In this document: piece after piece, positions 1-8,237 of the stretch | Layout: the number at the start of each line of letters is the position of its first letter | Numbering within the stretch: position 1 is the stretch's first letter | Assembly: GCF_900143265.1 (NCBI RefSeq) | Contig: NZ_FRDJ01000001.1 | Coordinates: forward strand, 372,001 to 436,000 | Reading direction: 5' to 3' | Origin: Fervidobacterium gondwanense DSM 13020 | GTDB taxonomy: Bacteria; Thermotogota; Thermotogae; Thermotogales; Fervidobacteriaceae | DNA: 64,000 nt | Position numbers and translations under genes: made by a program | Notes under the pieces: model-generated | What the model was told of the DNA's origin: nothing | Seen by the model: only the letters and a program-made list of their open reading frames with translations | Database searches by the model: none

Positions 1-1
1 A

Positions 2-214
2 TATCTAATCCTCGGCGGAGAACTTTCAGGTCTTGACGTGGAATTTTATGAATTGCTCGAGAAAAAGATAAAGGGCAGAGCTTTGGAAAATTCTGGAAAG
101 ATATTAAAAGTATTACCGCCAACGTTCACCCATGATACTTACCTGTATGGCGCGCTTTACGCAGTTATAGAGGAATATTTCATACCAAATGTGATCTCAA
201 AAGTAGCCAGATAA
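2..214 (+). CDS. C-terminal fragment of a probable ROK-family protein (5' end outside window)
   Basis: Only the last 70 codons are present, entering from the left edge and ending at a TAA. The fragment has an ILGGELSG segment followed about 40 residues later by a YLYGALYAVIEEYF segment. This arrangement is typical of the C-terminus of ROK-family sugar kinases and regulators, where a GG turn precedes the last helices and a GAA(x)A-like helix closes the domain. Thermotogales carry many ROK regulators of sugar genes, but whether this one is a kinase or a repressor cannot be told without the N-terminus. It is followed at once by a strong terminator. The family call is moderate to weak. Confidence 0.5.
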   Translation, partial: YLILGGELSGLDVEFYELLEKKIKGRALENSGKILKVLPPTFTHDTYLYGALYAVIEEYFIPNVISKVAR

Positions 215-218
215 TAAT

Positions 219-250
219 AAAAGCCCAGTTTCTAAGAACTGGGCTTTTAT
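219..250. terminator. Bidirectional intrinsic terminator
   Basis: A 12-bp stem (AAAAGCCCAGTT paired with AACTGGGCTTTT) has a 6-base loop and is flanked by A-rich sequence on the left and T-rich sequence on the right. It sits between the convergent ROK-like gene (+) and lemA (-) and can serve both. Confidence 0.85.
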
Positions 251-266
251 TTTCCATTTGAAAACC

Positions 267-830
267 TTAGAAATTTACTTTCGGTGCTTCTTGGGCTTCC
301 GGCTTTGCTTCGAAGAATTGCTTTTCTGTGAATCCAAACCTACTTGCGATCAACACATACGGGAATCTTTTAATCAATGTGTTGTATTCTTTCACAGCTT
401 CGTTGTAATCTTTTCGCGCAACCGCTATCCTATTCTCCGTACCGGCAAGTTCATCCATCAGCTGTCTAAAGTTGGCATCGGCTTTCAAATTTGGGTAGTT
501 TTCGACTATGACAAGCAACCTACTGAGTGCTGATGTTAATTCTGCGTCAGCCGTGGCTTGTTCATCTGGTGTCTTTGCTCCGGCAAGTTTCGCTCTCGCG
601 TTGGCAAGCGCTTCGAATATCTCCTTTTCGTGAGCTGCGTAACCTTTAACCGTCTCAACTAAGTTTGGAATCAAGTCGAGCCTTCTTTGGAGTTGATTCT
701 GGATCTGGCTGTAAGTTTCTTTAACGTTTTGGTCTAAAGCTACCATCTTGTTGTACGCACCAATTAGCCAGAAGATAATTCCAAGTGCGACAACACCGAT
801 AATAATTAACGCAATGACCCATCCTTTCAA
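267..830 (-). CDS. lemA: LemA family protein
   Basis: The protein begins with a single hydrophobic membrane segment (WVIALIIIGVVALGIIFWLIG). A long helical domain follows, with the LemA signatures YNKMVALDQNVKETYSQIQNQLQRR (given here only as a landmark) and DLIPNLVETVKGY. LemA proteins are membrane-anchored helical-bundle proteins whose biochemical role is still not established. The longest frame starts at GTG 839, but that GTG lies inside the GGAGGTG ribosome binding site. The TTG at 830 is six bases downstream of it and is the better start, giving 187 residues. The gene follows purM on the same strand with a possible promoter at the purM stop, so it may be transcribed separately from the purine operon. 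Confidence 0.85.
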   Translation of the reverse strand: MKGWVIALIIIGVVALGIIFWLIGAYNKMVALDQNVKETYSQIQNQLQRRLDLIPNLVETVKGYAAHEKEIFEALANARAKLAGAKTPDEQATADAELTSALSRLLVIVENYPNLKADANFRQLMDELAGTENRIAVARKDYNEAVKEYNTLIKRFPYVLIASRFGFTEKQFFEAKPEAQEAPKVNF

Positions 831-864
831 ATCGTTCACCTCCGTTTTATTCCACTGGATATCT

Positions 865-1800
865 TTATTGTATCACAATGTTAGTGTTTTGGCTTACTTT
901 ACCGATAACTTCTCCGTTCGTAATTTTTAGAACAGATTCAACGTCCTTTTCTGCAATGACCAATATCATTCCGTACCCCATGTTGAATGTCTTAATCGCC
1001 TCAGGTATTTCAACGTATTTTAGAATCCATTCTATGTAGGGTTTCAACGTTATACTTATTTCGTAACCTTTATCACCTAACACCCGTCTCAGCGCTCTGA
1101 GTATCCCTCCACCAGTAACATGCGCTATGCCTTTGATCAATTCAAAAACTTCGGTAACTTCTTTGTATATCTTCGTGCCGGCGAGTAAGTCGAAGGAAAG
1201 CTCTTCGATGCTGATGTTCTCGCTCTCAATTATCTTCCTTATCAAAGACCAGCCGTTCGAGTGGAATCCACTCGCTGGAAGACCTATAATAAAGTCACCA
1301 TATTCTATCGTCTCTATTGGTATTCGTTTTTCAAGTGTGCCAATGCAGAAACCGGCCGCATCCCAATCGTTTTCAGTATAGATTGATGGTATCTCCGCAG
1401 TTTCTCCGGCAACTAATGCCATATCATATTCGTCAAGCTTTCTAACAAGAGCTTCTATGAATTCATAGTGCTGCCTGTCTATTTGGTGAACGCCAAGGTA
1501 ATCGACAAATGCTCGCGGCTTGCCTCCAACACAGACGATATCGTTGTAGTTCATCGCTATTAAATCTTGCGCGGCATCTGACCAGCTTCTGTACTTTATA
1601 TGCAACAGCAATTTCGAACCTATGCCGTCAGCTGTTAAGACAATCTTAGGCGTTGTGAAATTCAAAATCGTTGCATAACCCGTCGGCTCTTTCAGTACCC
1701 AATCCGGAACTTTGATGACGTTTTTTATATGATCCGTAAAATCATCGTTTCTAAAGACATCAACACCTGAACCTGAATAAGTGTATTTTTCACTACCCAT
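865..1800 (-). CDS. purM: Phosphoribosylformylglycinamidine cyclo-ligase (AIR synthetase)
   Basis: It catalyses ATP-dependent ring closure of FGAM to AIR, the fifth step of de novo purine synthesis, in the cytoplasm. The N-terminus has the typical SGSGVDV-like segment. It is followed by KIVLTADGIGSKLLL (metal and ATP region), DLIAMNYNDIVCVGG, and ALVAGETAEIP, all landmarks of the PurM/ThiL/SelD superfamily. The C-terminal AIRS domain carries HVTGGGILRALRR. At 311 residues it is somewhat shorter than the usual 330-350 but all landmarks are present. ATG 1800 is preceded by AAGGAGGAAATTT. It is the last purine gene of the purF-purN-purH-purD-purM operon, 45 bases after purD. Confidence 0.95.
   Translation of the reverse strand: MGSEKYTYSGSGVDVFRNDDFTDHIKNVIKVPDWVLKEPTGYATILNFTTPKIVLTADGIGSKLLLHIKYRSWSDAAQDLIAMNYNDIVCVGGKPRAFVDYLGVHQIDRQHYEFIEALVRKLDEYDMALVAGETAEIPSIYTENDWDAAGFCIGTLEKRIPIETIEYGDFIIGLPASGFHSNGWSLIRKIIESENISIEELSFDLLAGTKIYKEVTEVFELIKGIAHVTGGGILRALRRVLGDKGYEISITLKPYIEWILKYVEIPEAIKTFNMGYGMILVIAEKDVESVLKITNGEVIGKVSQNTNIVIQ
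867..875 (-). promoter_or_regulatory. Possible lemA promoter (-10 only)
   Basis: On the minus strand the sequence TGATACAAT forms an extended -10 element overlapping the end of purM, about 36 bases upstream of the lemA start. I see no good -35 in the purM coding sequence, so this is tentative. Confidence 0.3.
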
Positions 1801-1845
1801 AAATTTCCTCCTTTTTCAACCTAACCAATTAAATATGATTAGATT

Positions 1846-3030
1846 TTAGATTTGAGCAATATCCTCTCTGTAGAACATTCCCTCGAACTTTACATTCTTT
1901 ATATTCTCATACGCTTTTCGTCTGGCGATCTCAAGTTCTTTCGCAATGCCCATCGAATGGAGAACCCTTCCACCTGAAACTAAAAGTTTCCCTTCTTTTT
2001 CTTTAACACCTGCATAGAAGAAGAAACCACCGTCAATGTCTATAGTCTGTCCTTTTTCCGGATTTTCTGGATAACCTCGCGAGGCTATCACAATATCAAC
2101 AGCAAAGTTTTCAGGCTTATATTCTCCAAACGGTTCGTTATTAAACGCCTTCAAAACGTTTTCAACAAATCTTTCAGGTTCCATAGCTACGATAACCTCT
2201 GTCTCCGGATCTCCAAGCCGAACATTGTACTCAAGAACGTAGGGCTTATTGTCTACAATCATGAGTCCTATGTAAAGAAAACCTCTGTAATCTACACCTT
2301 CTTTTTCAATTCCGAATAGCGTCAATTCAAAGATATCTTCGATTTTCCTTTTGAGCTCTTTATCTATCATGATAGGTCCGTAAGAACCCATTCCGCCCGT
2401 GTTCGGTCCTTTGTTTCCTGTGTATACCCTTTTGTAATCTCTTGTGAACGGAAGGAGTGCAAAGTTTCTTCCATTAACTATCGCTATCGCTGAAAGTTCC
2501 CAACCATTTAAGAACTCATCAACAACAACAGGTCCGCTTACATTTTCGATTAACTTGCCTTCTATAAGTTTCGAACCGCTTTCAAAAGCTTCTTCGTAAT
2601 CGTTAGCTATTATAACCCCCTTGCCTTGCGCAAGTCCGTCCGCCTTTATTACGTATGGTGGCTTAAAGTACTTTAAAGCATCTTCAAGTTCTATACTGTT
2701 GCGGGCAATAATGAACTTCGCAGTTGGGATGTTGTACTTTTCCATGAAGAGTTTTGCAAAACACTTCGAGCCTTCGAGCTTTGCACCATCAGAGCTTGGT
2801 CCAAAGACATTTTTCTTTCCGTCAGCAATACCTTTAACGAGAAAATCTTCTGAGCCAGGAATGACGAGGTCAAATCTATCTATCACATCTCCTTCAATGC
2901 TTGGTATATTTTCACCTACGAGTTTCGTACCTGCGTTACCTGGGTAGAATGAAACACTGTGCCCCGCTTTATTAAAAGCCCAACCAATTGCGTGTTCTCT
3001 TCCTCCGCTGCCAAGTATCAAAACTTTCAT
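1846..3030 (-). CDS. purD: Phosphoribosylamine--glycine ligase (GAR synthetase)
   Basis: The enzyme joins phosphoribosylamine and glycine with ATP to make GAR, the second step of purine synthesis. It is an ATP-grasp protein. The N-terminal domain begins KVLILGSGGREHAIGWA, the classic PurD start. The grasp region includes PPYVIKADGLAQGKGV, and NTGGMGSYGP lies in the middle. The C-terminal part holds LEYNVRLGDPETEV, which carries metal ligands. A longer frame starts at 3039, but the second ATG at 3030 is seven bases after GGAAGGTG and begins directly with the conserved MKVLILG, so I use it (394 residues). It sits 31 bases downstream of purH in the operon. Confidence 0.95.
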   Translation of the reverse strand: MKVLILGSGGREHAIGWAFNKAGHSVSFYPGNAGTKLVGENIPSIEGDVIDRFDLVIPGSEDFLVKGIADGKKNVFGPSSDGAKLEGSKCFAKLFMEKYNIPTAKFIIARNSIELEDALKYFKPPYVIKADGLAQGKGVIIANDYEEAFESGSKLIEGKLIENVSGPVVVDEFLNGWELSAIAIVNGRNFALLPFTRDYKRVYTGNKGPNTGGMGSYGPIMIDKELKRKIEDIFELTLFGIEKEGVDYRGFLYIGLMIVDNKPYVLEYNVRLGDPETEVIVAMEPERFVENVLKAFNNEPFGEYKPENFAVDIVIASRGYPENPEKGQTIDIDGGFFFYAGVKEKEGKLLVSGGRVLHSMGIAKELEIARRKAYENIKNVKFEGMFYREDIAQI

Positions 3031-3061
3031 ATCATTCACCTTCCATTTTTCACAGAGGTTC

Positions 3062-3988
3062 TCAGTGTCTGAAAAGTCTTATTGGCGATTTATAAAACGC
3101 AATTCCATGTTCTTTCGCAAAGTTCAAGACCTCTTCGTCTCTAATAGACCCAAGTGGTGCTGCAACGCATTTCACGCCAGCACTCATAAGTATTTCCAAA
3201 CCATCGGTGAATGGAAAGAACGCATCGGAGGCAGCTATCGCACCATGCGCTTTTTCTCCTGCTAATGTCGTTGCAATCCAAGCGGACCTCTTTCTCGATG
3301 GTTGTCCCCCACCTATGCCCACAGTTACCCCATCTTTCACCAATACAATTGCATTTGATTTGACTGCCTCAACAACTACAAGTGCGAACTTCACTTCGTT
3401 AATGTTGAATTCTTCACCGAAAAGTCGTTCCGGCTCTCCTTCGAATTTCCTTTCAGAGAGTACCAGGCTGCCGAACGCTACCTTGCCAGCAAAGGGTGTG
3501 TACTCAAGAGGTTTTATAAGTCGGACTTTCTTTTTTGATAGGTATTCGACGGCTTCATTATCAAACTCCGGTGCAACTATAACCTCCAGATACGTGTTTA
3601 TAGACTTTGCCATGTCCAAGGTGAGAGAAAAGCTTGTAGCGAGTATTCCACCATAACTCGATTCGCTATCTGCTTCTATAGCTTTTCTTATGACATTTAT
3701 CTTCTCTTCATCGGTATCGTTTCTCAAATACGCGACACCGCACGGAGTTTGGTGTTTGATCACCGCACAGCCTCCGCCTACTACGTTCAAATTCTTTGCA
3801 AGAACCCAAGCACTCTCAGCATCCAAGATGTTGTTATATGAGAGCTGCTTACCTTCGTGCAAGAGCTCAAACTGCGGTTTCCCGTAGACAAACGCTGCCT
3901 CGTGCGAATTCTCGCCGTAGCGTAAAGTCAAGTCCTGCCTTGGAAGCTCAACTTTCTCTCCTATCTCATTAAAAAAACCCATATCCAT
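3062..3988 (-). CDS. purH: AICAR transformylase domain protein (PurH lacking the IMP cyclohydrolase half)
   Basis: It should transfer a formyl group from 10-formyl-THF to AICAR, giving FAICAR. The 308-residue product starts with a short linker and then QDLTLRYGENSHEAA, where the AICARFT domain of PurH begins. The catalytic Lys-His pair is visible at about residues 78-79 (VIKHQTPCG). SSYGGILA and the C-terminal IGGGQPSRKRSAW and ASDAFFPF motifs are intact. Bifunctional PurH is normally about 450-520 residues and starts with an MGS-like IMP cyclohydrolase domain. That domain is entirely absent, and the upstream sequence is purN with only three bases between them, so there is no room for it. ATG 3988 is served by a GGGGGGTG site overlapping the purN stop, implying translational coupling. 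Confidence 0.92.
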   Translation of the reverse strand: MDMGFFNEIGEKVELPRQDLTLRYGENSHEAAFVYGKPQFELLHEGKQLSYNNILDAESAWVLAKNLNVVGGGCAVIKHQTPCGVAYLRNDTDEEKINVIRKAIEADSESSYGGILATSFSLTLDMAKSINTYLEVIVAPEFDNEAVEYLSKKKVRLIKPLEYTPFAGKVAFGSLVLSERKFEGEPERLFGEEFNINEVKFALVVVEAVKSNAIVLVKDGVTVGIGGGQPSRKRSAWIATTLAGEKAHGAIAASDAFFPFTDGLEILMSAGVKCVAAPLGSIRDEEVLNFAKEHGIAFYKSPIRLFRH

Positions 3989-3991
3989 AAC

Positions 3992-4615
3992 TTACACCCC
4001 CCACAGTACTTTTCTGCCCTCTATTTTGTAAGGCTCGTATAGGATCTTCCTTATTATTCTCCAGTAATGTTCATGTTCCAGTTTGTGTATTCTTTCTTCC
4101 AATTCATTCAAAGTCCATTTTTCATCAACTTCTATGGCCTTTTGGAAAATTATAGGTCCTGTGTCAACTCCACTATCCACAAAATGAATTGTAATTCCTG
4201 TGATTTTGACACCATACTCGAAAGCTTGGTTTATACCGTCCTTTCCCGGAAAAGCTGGAAGCAACGATGGATGTATATTCACAATCCTTGGAAAGTACTT
4301 TTTCACCATGTTCTCTGGTATTATGCGCATGAAACCAGCAAGGACTATTAAGTCAGGAGCGATTTCATCGGTTACTCTTTCAAAATCCTCATACCAAGGT
4401 TTTTTCAAAATATGCGATTCAATTCCCAGCTTCAACGCTCTTTCAAGAGCGAAGCACTCCCTATCTACAATCAAACATTCTATCTGTGCACCGAGCTCAC
4501 CGCTTATAGACTTTTCAGCGATTGTTTGAAAATTGCTCCCATTTCCAGAAGCTAAGACCACTATACGGGGTAGTCGAGATTGAAACAACCCATGCATATT
4601 CCATTCACCCCACAT
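3992..4615 (-). CDS. purN: Phosphoribosylglycinamide formyltransferase (folate-dependent)
   Basis: It transfers the formyl group of 10-formyl-THF to GAR. The motifs are RIVVLASGNGSNFQ near the N-terminus (phosphate binding), DLIVLAGFMRII, the catalytic segment PRIVNIHPSLLPAFPG (Asn and His), and GITIHFVDSGVDTGPI with the catalytic Asp. The coding frame overlaps the 3' end of purF. The start is uncertain. ATG 4615 and ATG 4597 both lie well inside purF, and a TTG at 4588 would start the protein close to the conserved RIVVLASGNGSN segment, as in relatives. The assignment itself is secure. The neighbours purF and purH lie on either side. Confidence 0.92.
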   Translation of the reverse strand: MWGEWNMHGLFQSRLPRIVVLASGNGSNFQTIAEKSISGELGAQIECLIVDRECFALERALKLGIESHILKKPWYEDFERVTDEIAPDLIVLAGFMRIIPENMVKKYFPRIVNIHPSLLPAFPGKDGINQAFEYGVKITGITIHFVDSGVDTGPIIFQKAIEVDEKWTLNELEERIHKLEHEHYWRIIRKILYEPYKIEGRKVLWGV

Positions 4616-5874
4616 CCTTCAAAGACTTCCTTGTAGCCGTCAACGGAAAGGTAGAACAACTTATCAGCTCCTACGTACTCTCTGAGTTTTTCAGCATCGT
4701 TTCTCGTTGCTATCAATTCACTCCTGCGTGACGTATCTATACCGTAATTGCACGAACCAATGACGGCAGGTGAATGTATTCCAACGTAAACTTTCTTCGC
4801 ACCAGCTTCTCTAACCATATCTACGATTATTTTCATAGTCGTTCCTCGAACGATGGAATCATCTATGAGGATTATCTCTTTACCTTCCAAGACAGATGGA
4901 AGTGGGGAGAGTTTCCTCCTGACTATCTCTTGGCGATTCTTCGGCATTATAAAGCTTCTTCCTATGTAGTGGTTTCTTATTAGCCCATATTCAATAGGTA
5001 TACCTGATACTTGACTGTAACCGAGAGAACCTGAGAAACCGCTATCGAGAACGGGGACGATAAAATCGGCCTGCACTCTATTTTCTTCATACAATTTTCG
5101 TCCAAGCATCTTTCTGACTTCGTGCGTGTTTACACCGTAGAAGTTACTATCCGGCCTTGCAAAGTAGACAAATTCAAAAGAACAGAACCTATCCTGTCTT
5201 CTTGAAAACTTGACAATTTCCGGCTTGTTACTATCGGTGAAAAATATAATCGTGCCAGGTTCTACCTCTTGGATTTCCTCACATTTGCAACCGATAGATC
5301 TCAGCGCCGAATCTTCAGACGCCACAATGTAACCATTTTCATATTTTGAATAAAAAAGAGGTCTGATTCCAAACTGGTCACGGGCAGCGGCAAGGAAGGA
5401 GTCATGGAGGATAACCAGCGAATATGCGGCTTTGATTCTCGACATGGCCCACTGGAGCGATTCTCTTGGATTTGTGTAAGGTGCAATAGAGAAGTAGTGG
5501 ATTATGATTTCCGTATCGAGAGTAGTGGAGAATATGCCTCCACTCTCCATTATGAATTTCCTTTTTTCGTTCGCATCTACGATGTTCCCGTTGTGCGCAA
5601 CTGAGATTCTGCCTTTGAGAGTGTAAGCTGTTATAGGCTGGATTTCGTCGAGTGAACCGTAAGTCGAATACCTTACATGACCTATGCCTCGATTACCTTC
5701 CAAGAACCTTTCATCGGTAAGTACGCTTTCTACGAGTCCTTCACCCTTGACAGTTTTAAATCCATTCACAACAACGCCTGCTGCTTGCTGACCTCGGTGC
5801 TGGAGCGAAAGGAGCAAGTCATGAATCACATTGTAGGCGTTATCAACGTTCCAAACACCAGCTATTCCACACAT
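4561..5874 (-). CDS. purF: Amidophosphoribosyltransferase (glutamine PRPP amidotransferase)
   Basis: This is the first committed enzyme of purine synthesis: PRPP plus glutamine gives phosphoribosylamine. The protein starts MCGIAGVW, so Cys becomes the N-terminal nucleophile after Met removal, and no propeptide is seen. The start at 5874 is preceded by GTGGGGGGAGAATT; a longer frame from 5919 would hide the catalytic Cys. The glutaminase domain has LSLQHRGQQAAG and HVRYSTYG. The PRPP site is ILIDDSIVRGTT at about residues 335-346. Cysteines in DRFCSFEF (about 231), IGSCNYG (about 375) and CMGC near the C-terminus match the four 4Fe-4S ligands of the Bacillus-type enzyme. It is the first gene of the purine operon. 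No purine or PRPP riboswitch fits in the short leader. Confidence 0.95.
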   Translation of the reverse strand: MCGIAGVWNVDNAYNVIHDLLLSLQHRGQQAAGVVVNGFKTVKGEGLVESVLTDERFLEGNRGIGHVRYSTYGSLDEIQPITAYTLKGRISVAHNGNIVDANEKRKFIMESGGIFSTTLDTEIIIHYFSIAPYTNPRESLQWAMSRIKAAYSLVILHDSFLAAARDQFGIRPLFYSKYENGYIVASEDSALRSIGCKCEEIQEVEPGTIIFFTDSNKPEIVKFSRRQDRFCSFEFVYFARPDSNFYGVNTHEVRKMLGRKLYEENRVQADFIVPVLDSGFSGSLGYSQVSGIPIEYGLIRNHYIGRSFIMPKNRQEIVRRKLSPLPSVLEGKEIILIDDSIVRGTTMKIIVDMVREAGAKKVYVGIHSPAVIGSCNYGIDTSRRSELIATRNDAEKLREYVGADKLFYLSVDGYKEVFEGCGVNGICMGCFNLDYPV

Positions 5875-5931
5875 AATTCTCCCCCCACGATTTACATCAC
5901 TTTTGTATTTTAATATCATTATCTATTTGAA

Positions 5932-5967
5932 TTAAAAAGAGGCAGAGGAACCTTTCGGTTCCTCTGC
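5932..5967 (-). terminator. Intrinsic terminator after rpoZ
   Basis: An 11-bp perfect stem, GCAGAGGAACC with GGTTCCTCTGC and a TTTC loop, is followed on the minus strand by CTCTTTTTAAT. It ends the yicC-remA-gmk-rpoZ operon and separates it from purF. Confidence 0.88.
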
Positions 5968-5980
5968 ACACACTAATCCC

Positions 5981-6211
5981 TTATTTGATGTCCGGCAGAA
6001 GTATTTTCAGGATATCTTCGTTCTTTATCCTGATGTACCCTTCCTGTAATTCTTTAAAAGCTATGCTTACTGAATAGCTATCAGGTGTCGAGACAAATGG
6101 TTTAGCGTAATCGTTTATTGCCTCAGCCCTTTTCGCAACAACGATTGGTATTGCGTACTTGTATGGTATCTTTTCCAAGAGCTTGTCGTATTGTACAACG
6201 AGTTTACTCAC
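5981..6211 (-). CDS. rpoZ: DNA-directed RNA polymerase omega subunit
   Basis: A 76-residue protein with the omega signature [16 protein letters not shown], the helix that clamps the beta' C-terminus, followed by a short divergent tail. Omega helps assemble and stabilise RNA polymerase. The start is GTG 6211, six bases after GGAGGTG and one base after the gmk stop, so it is translationally coupled to gmk. The gmk-rpoZ order is conserved in many bacteria and supports the call. A strong terminator follows. Confidence 0.9.
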   Translation of the reverse strand: MSKLVVQYDKLLEKIPYKYAIPIVVAKRAEAINDYAKPFVSTPDSYSVSIAFKELQEGYIRIKNEDILKILLPDIK

Positions 6212-6880
6212 TTATCGCACCTCCTCAAATAACTTGTTCACTTTAATTGTATCTCTTAACCTTTCATATTTCAACCTCTCGGCAAAAATTATCGATGAAA
6301 GGTTTCTGATAGACTCTTCGAGATCTTCGTTTATTATTAAATACTCAAATTCGGGAATGTGCAAAAGCTCCTTTCGTGCAGTATCTAATCTCCGTTGTAT
6401 CTTGTCCTCAGTCTCCGTTCCCCTTTTTTTGAGCCTTTCTCGCAGTACGCTGTAACTCGGAGGTGCAACAAACACAAATTTAGCACCAGAAAAATTCTTT
6501 TTAACCGTTAACGCACCTTGCACATCTATATCAAGTATCACGTCAATGCCTTTGTTTATATTCTCATATACCATCTCAGCTGGCGTTCCGTAATAGTTAT
6601 CATGCACCTTTGCCCATTCGATAAATTTCTGTTCTTCTATCATCTTCTCAAATTCTTCGTGCGTAATGAAGTAGTAATCTACACCATGTATTTCGCCCGG
6701 CCTCTGTTTCCTCGTAGTGCAAGAGACAGAAAAAACAACTCTGTCAACTCTTTCAAGCACAGACCTTATAATGCTCGTCTTTCCAACACCACTGGGACCG
6801 CTTATTACAAATAGTATTCCCTTGGCATTTTCAGAGATTTTCTCCGTATTCCAAGGAGCTGGAGTCTCGGAACTGTGCAT
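6212..6880 (-). CDS. gmk: Guanylate kinase
   Basis: It phosphorylates GMP (and dGMP) to GDP with ATP. It has the P-loop LFVISGPSGVGKTSI at about residues 25-38, the GMP-binding VSCTTRKQRPGEIHGVDYYF segment, and VILDIDVQGA. At 222 residues it is slightly longer than the typical 190-210 because of an N-terminal extension of about 20 residues rich in Ser, Thr and Glu before the P-loop strand. That extension may be real, because ATG 6880 follows AAAGGG at ten bases and no better start is seen. It lies between remA and rpoZ as in Firmicutes. Confidence 0.95.
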   Translation of the reverse strand: MHSSETPAPWNTEKISENAKGILFVISGPSGVGKTSIIRSVLERVDRVVFSVSCTTRKQRPGEIHGVDYYFITHEEFEKMIEEQKFIEWAKVHDNYYGTPAEMVYENINKGIDVILDIDVQGALTVKKNFSGAKFVFVAPPSYSVLRERLKKRGTETEDKIQRRLDTARKELLHIPEFEYLIINEDLEESIRNLSSIIFAERLKYERLRDTIKVNKLFEEVR

Positions 6881-6886
6881 GTGTTG

Positions 6887-7168
6887 TTATCCCTTTCTTA
6901 TCTTTTCAAGTTGCTTCTCAATCTCAGCCATCGATTCGATGAACCTTTGAGCGATTGTTTCAGGTTGGATAGCACTCAGGATGATATGGTTTGAGTCCGT
7001 TATGAGTATTGATCTTGTCTTTCTTCCATATGTCGCATCTATTAGTTTGCCTTCACCTTTTGCATCTTCCTTAAGCCTTTTGAGCGGTGCGCTCTCAGGA
7101 TTCACAATCGCAATAACCCTGTCACCTGCGATAACGTTTCCAAAACCGATATTGATCAATCCGAACAT
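6887..7168 (-). CDS. remA: RemA/DUF370 family regulatory protein
   Basis: A 93-residue protein starting [26 protein letters not shown], with the conserved SAPLKRL and [16 protein letters not shown] segments of the DUF370/RemA family. In Bacillus subtilis RemA is a DNA-binding regulator of extracellular-matrix and osmoprotection genes that forms multimeric rings. Its role in Thermotogae is not known to me. ATG 7168 follows AGGAGGTG by six bases. It is placed exactly as in Bacillus, between the yicC homologue and gmk, so the cluster order yicC-remA-gmk-rpoZ is conserved across phyla. Confidence 0.88.
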   Translation of the reverse strand: MFGLINIGFGNVIAGDRVIAIVNPESAPLKRLKEDAKGEGKLIDATYGRKTRSILITDSNHIILSAIQPETIAQRFIESMAEIEKQLEKIRKG

Positions 7169-7243
7169 ACTCTACACCTCCTGAATTTGTTGAAAAATAC
7201 TAAAGTGTGTTTAGGCTTGAAAATTCTTGCTACAGATAGATGA

Positions 7244-8119
7244 CTATTCAACATTCATTATCTGCTCTTTAAACTGCGAAACCAAGTACTTCCCTTCTAA
7301 AGCAAGATTAGTTACGTTAGTAAATCTGCTCTTCGAAAGTATAGTGTTGAATTCTCTCAGAATCTCCTGAGATATAAAGTTGAGCATATCTCCTATCGGC
7401 TCATCCTTAATAAGAAGCTCTTTCGTGCGCTGTAAATGGCTATCCAACCTGACAAGCTCTTCCCTTATATCCGCTCTGTCTGCTATCAAAGCAACAGCGC
7501 TCTCGAAAAGTTCCCTATTCAACTCAACCTCATCAGGCAACAATTCTTTAGCGTTCGTTCTTATCCTCTGAGCGATGGCTTTCGGTATCTCATCAGCATG
7601 TTCACGGATTTTGTCAACCACTTCAACCATCTTATCAACCATGCTGTTCAAATCTCTCGTAAGTTTTTCTCCCTCGATTCTTCGCTCTTTAACTACCTCT
7701 CTGAGCGCTTCTTCCAAAACTTCTTTTGCTCGTTCCCAAGCCATGTCGATTTCTTCGTTTGTAAATTCGAATTGAAATGCGTCTCTGAAGTTGAGCAAAT
7801 GACTTAGTTCAACAGGTACCGGAATGTTTAGATTCTCTCGGATGTCGGAGAGTGTGTCATAATAAGTCTTTATGAGCGAGTAATCTACCGACACTTGGAT
7901 AGGCTTTATGAATTTCACCCATATCCTTGCACTTACTTTTCCTCGGCTTATGTACTCTTTTATCTTTGAAATCGCGTCGATTTCTTTCGAGCTCATGAAA
8001 TAGTTCATCGAAACATCTATCGTAAGTCCTTTTGAATTGAGCGTCTTAACTTCACATGTAATTTTGTAGTAATCTAAAACCTTCTGTATTTTCGCGTACC
8101 CCGTCATGCTTCTTGGCAT
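7244..8119 (-). CDS. yicC: YicC/YloC family endoribonuclease-like protein
   Basis: It begins MPRSMTGYAK, the invariant N-terminus of the family, followed by CEVKTLNSKGLTIDV. The C-terminal half has the DUF1732 landmarks REELVRLDSHLQRTKELL, PIGDMLNFISQEILREFNTILSKS and a closing region rich in charged helices. Escherichia coli YicC has been described as an RNase acting on small RNAs; activity here is inferred from family only. The 291-residue length is normal. ATG 8119 follows GGGAGTG. It is the promoter-proximal gene of yicC-remA-gmk-rpoZ. Confidence 0.88.
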   Translation of the reverse strand: MPRSMTGYAKIQKVLDYYKITCEVKTLNSKGLTIDVSMNYFMSSKEIDAISKIKEYISRGKVSARIWVKFIKPIQVSVDYSLIKTYYDTLSDIRENLNIPVPVELSHLLNFRDAFQFEFTNEEIDMAWERAKEVLEEALREVVKERRIEGEKLTRDLNSMVDKMVEVVDKIREHADEIPKAIAQRIRTNAKELLPDEVELNRELFESAVALIADRADIREELVRLDSHLQRTKELLIKDEPIGDMLNFISQEILREFNTILSKSRFTNVTNLALEGKYLVSQFKEQIMNVE

Positions 8120-8150
8120 TAATAAATCACTCCCAAATTCATCTGTTTAT

Positions 8151-8178
8151 ATTATACACTAATTCCCGAAAAATTCAA
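8151..8178 (-). promoter_or_regulatory. Promoter of the yicC-remA-gmk-rpoZ operon
   Basis: On the minus strand TTGAAT (8178-8173) and TATAAT (8156-8151) are separated by 16 bases, with TG directly before the -10. The -10 lies about 30 bases upstream of the yicC start. Confidence 0.65.
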
Positions 8179-8191
8179 AGTATTTCACGAA

Positions 8192-8232
8192 AAATTAAAA
8201 ATATGTGCGGAAGTTTGCCTTCCGCACATTGT
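8192..8232 (-). terminator. Intrinsic terminator after tkt
   Basis: An 11-bp stem, ATGTGCGGAAG (8203-8213) with CTTCCGCACAT (8219-8229), is followed on the minus strand by a T-rich run. It lies just after the tkt stop. Confidence 0.85.
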
Positions 8233-8237
8233 TTTTC

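Noticed and set aside
5875-5931. Purine or PRPP riboswitch upstream of purF
   Set aside because: Only about 55 bases lie between the terminator and the start, too short for a known aptamer with its expression platform, and no aptamer core is seen.
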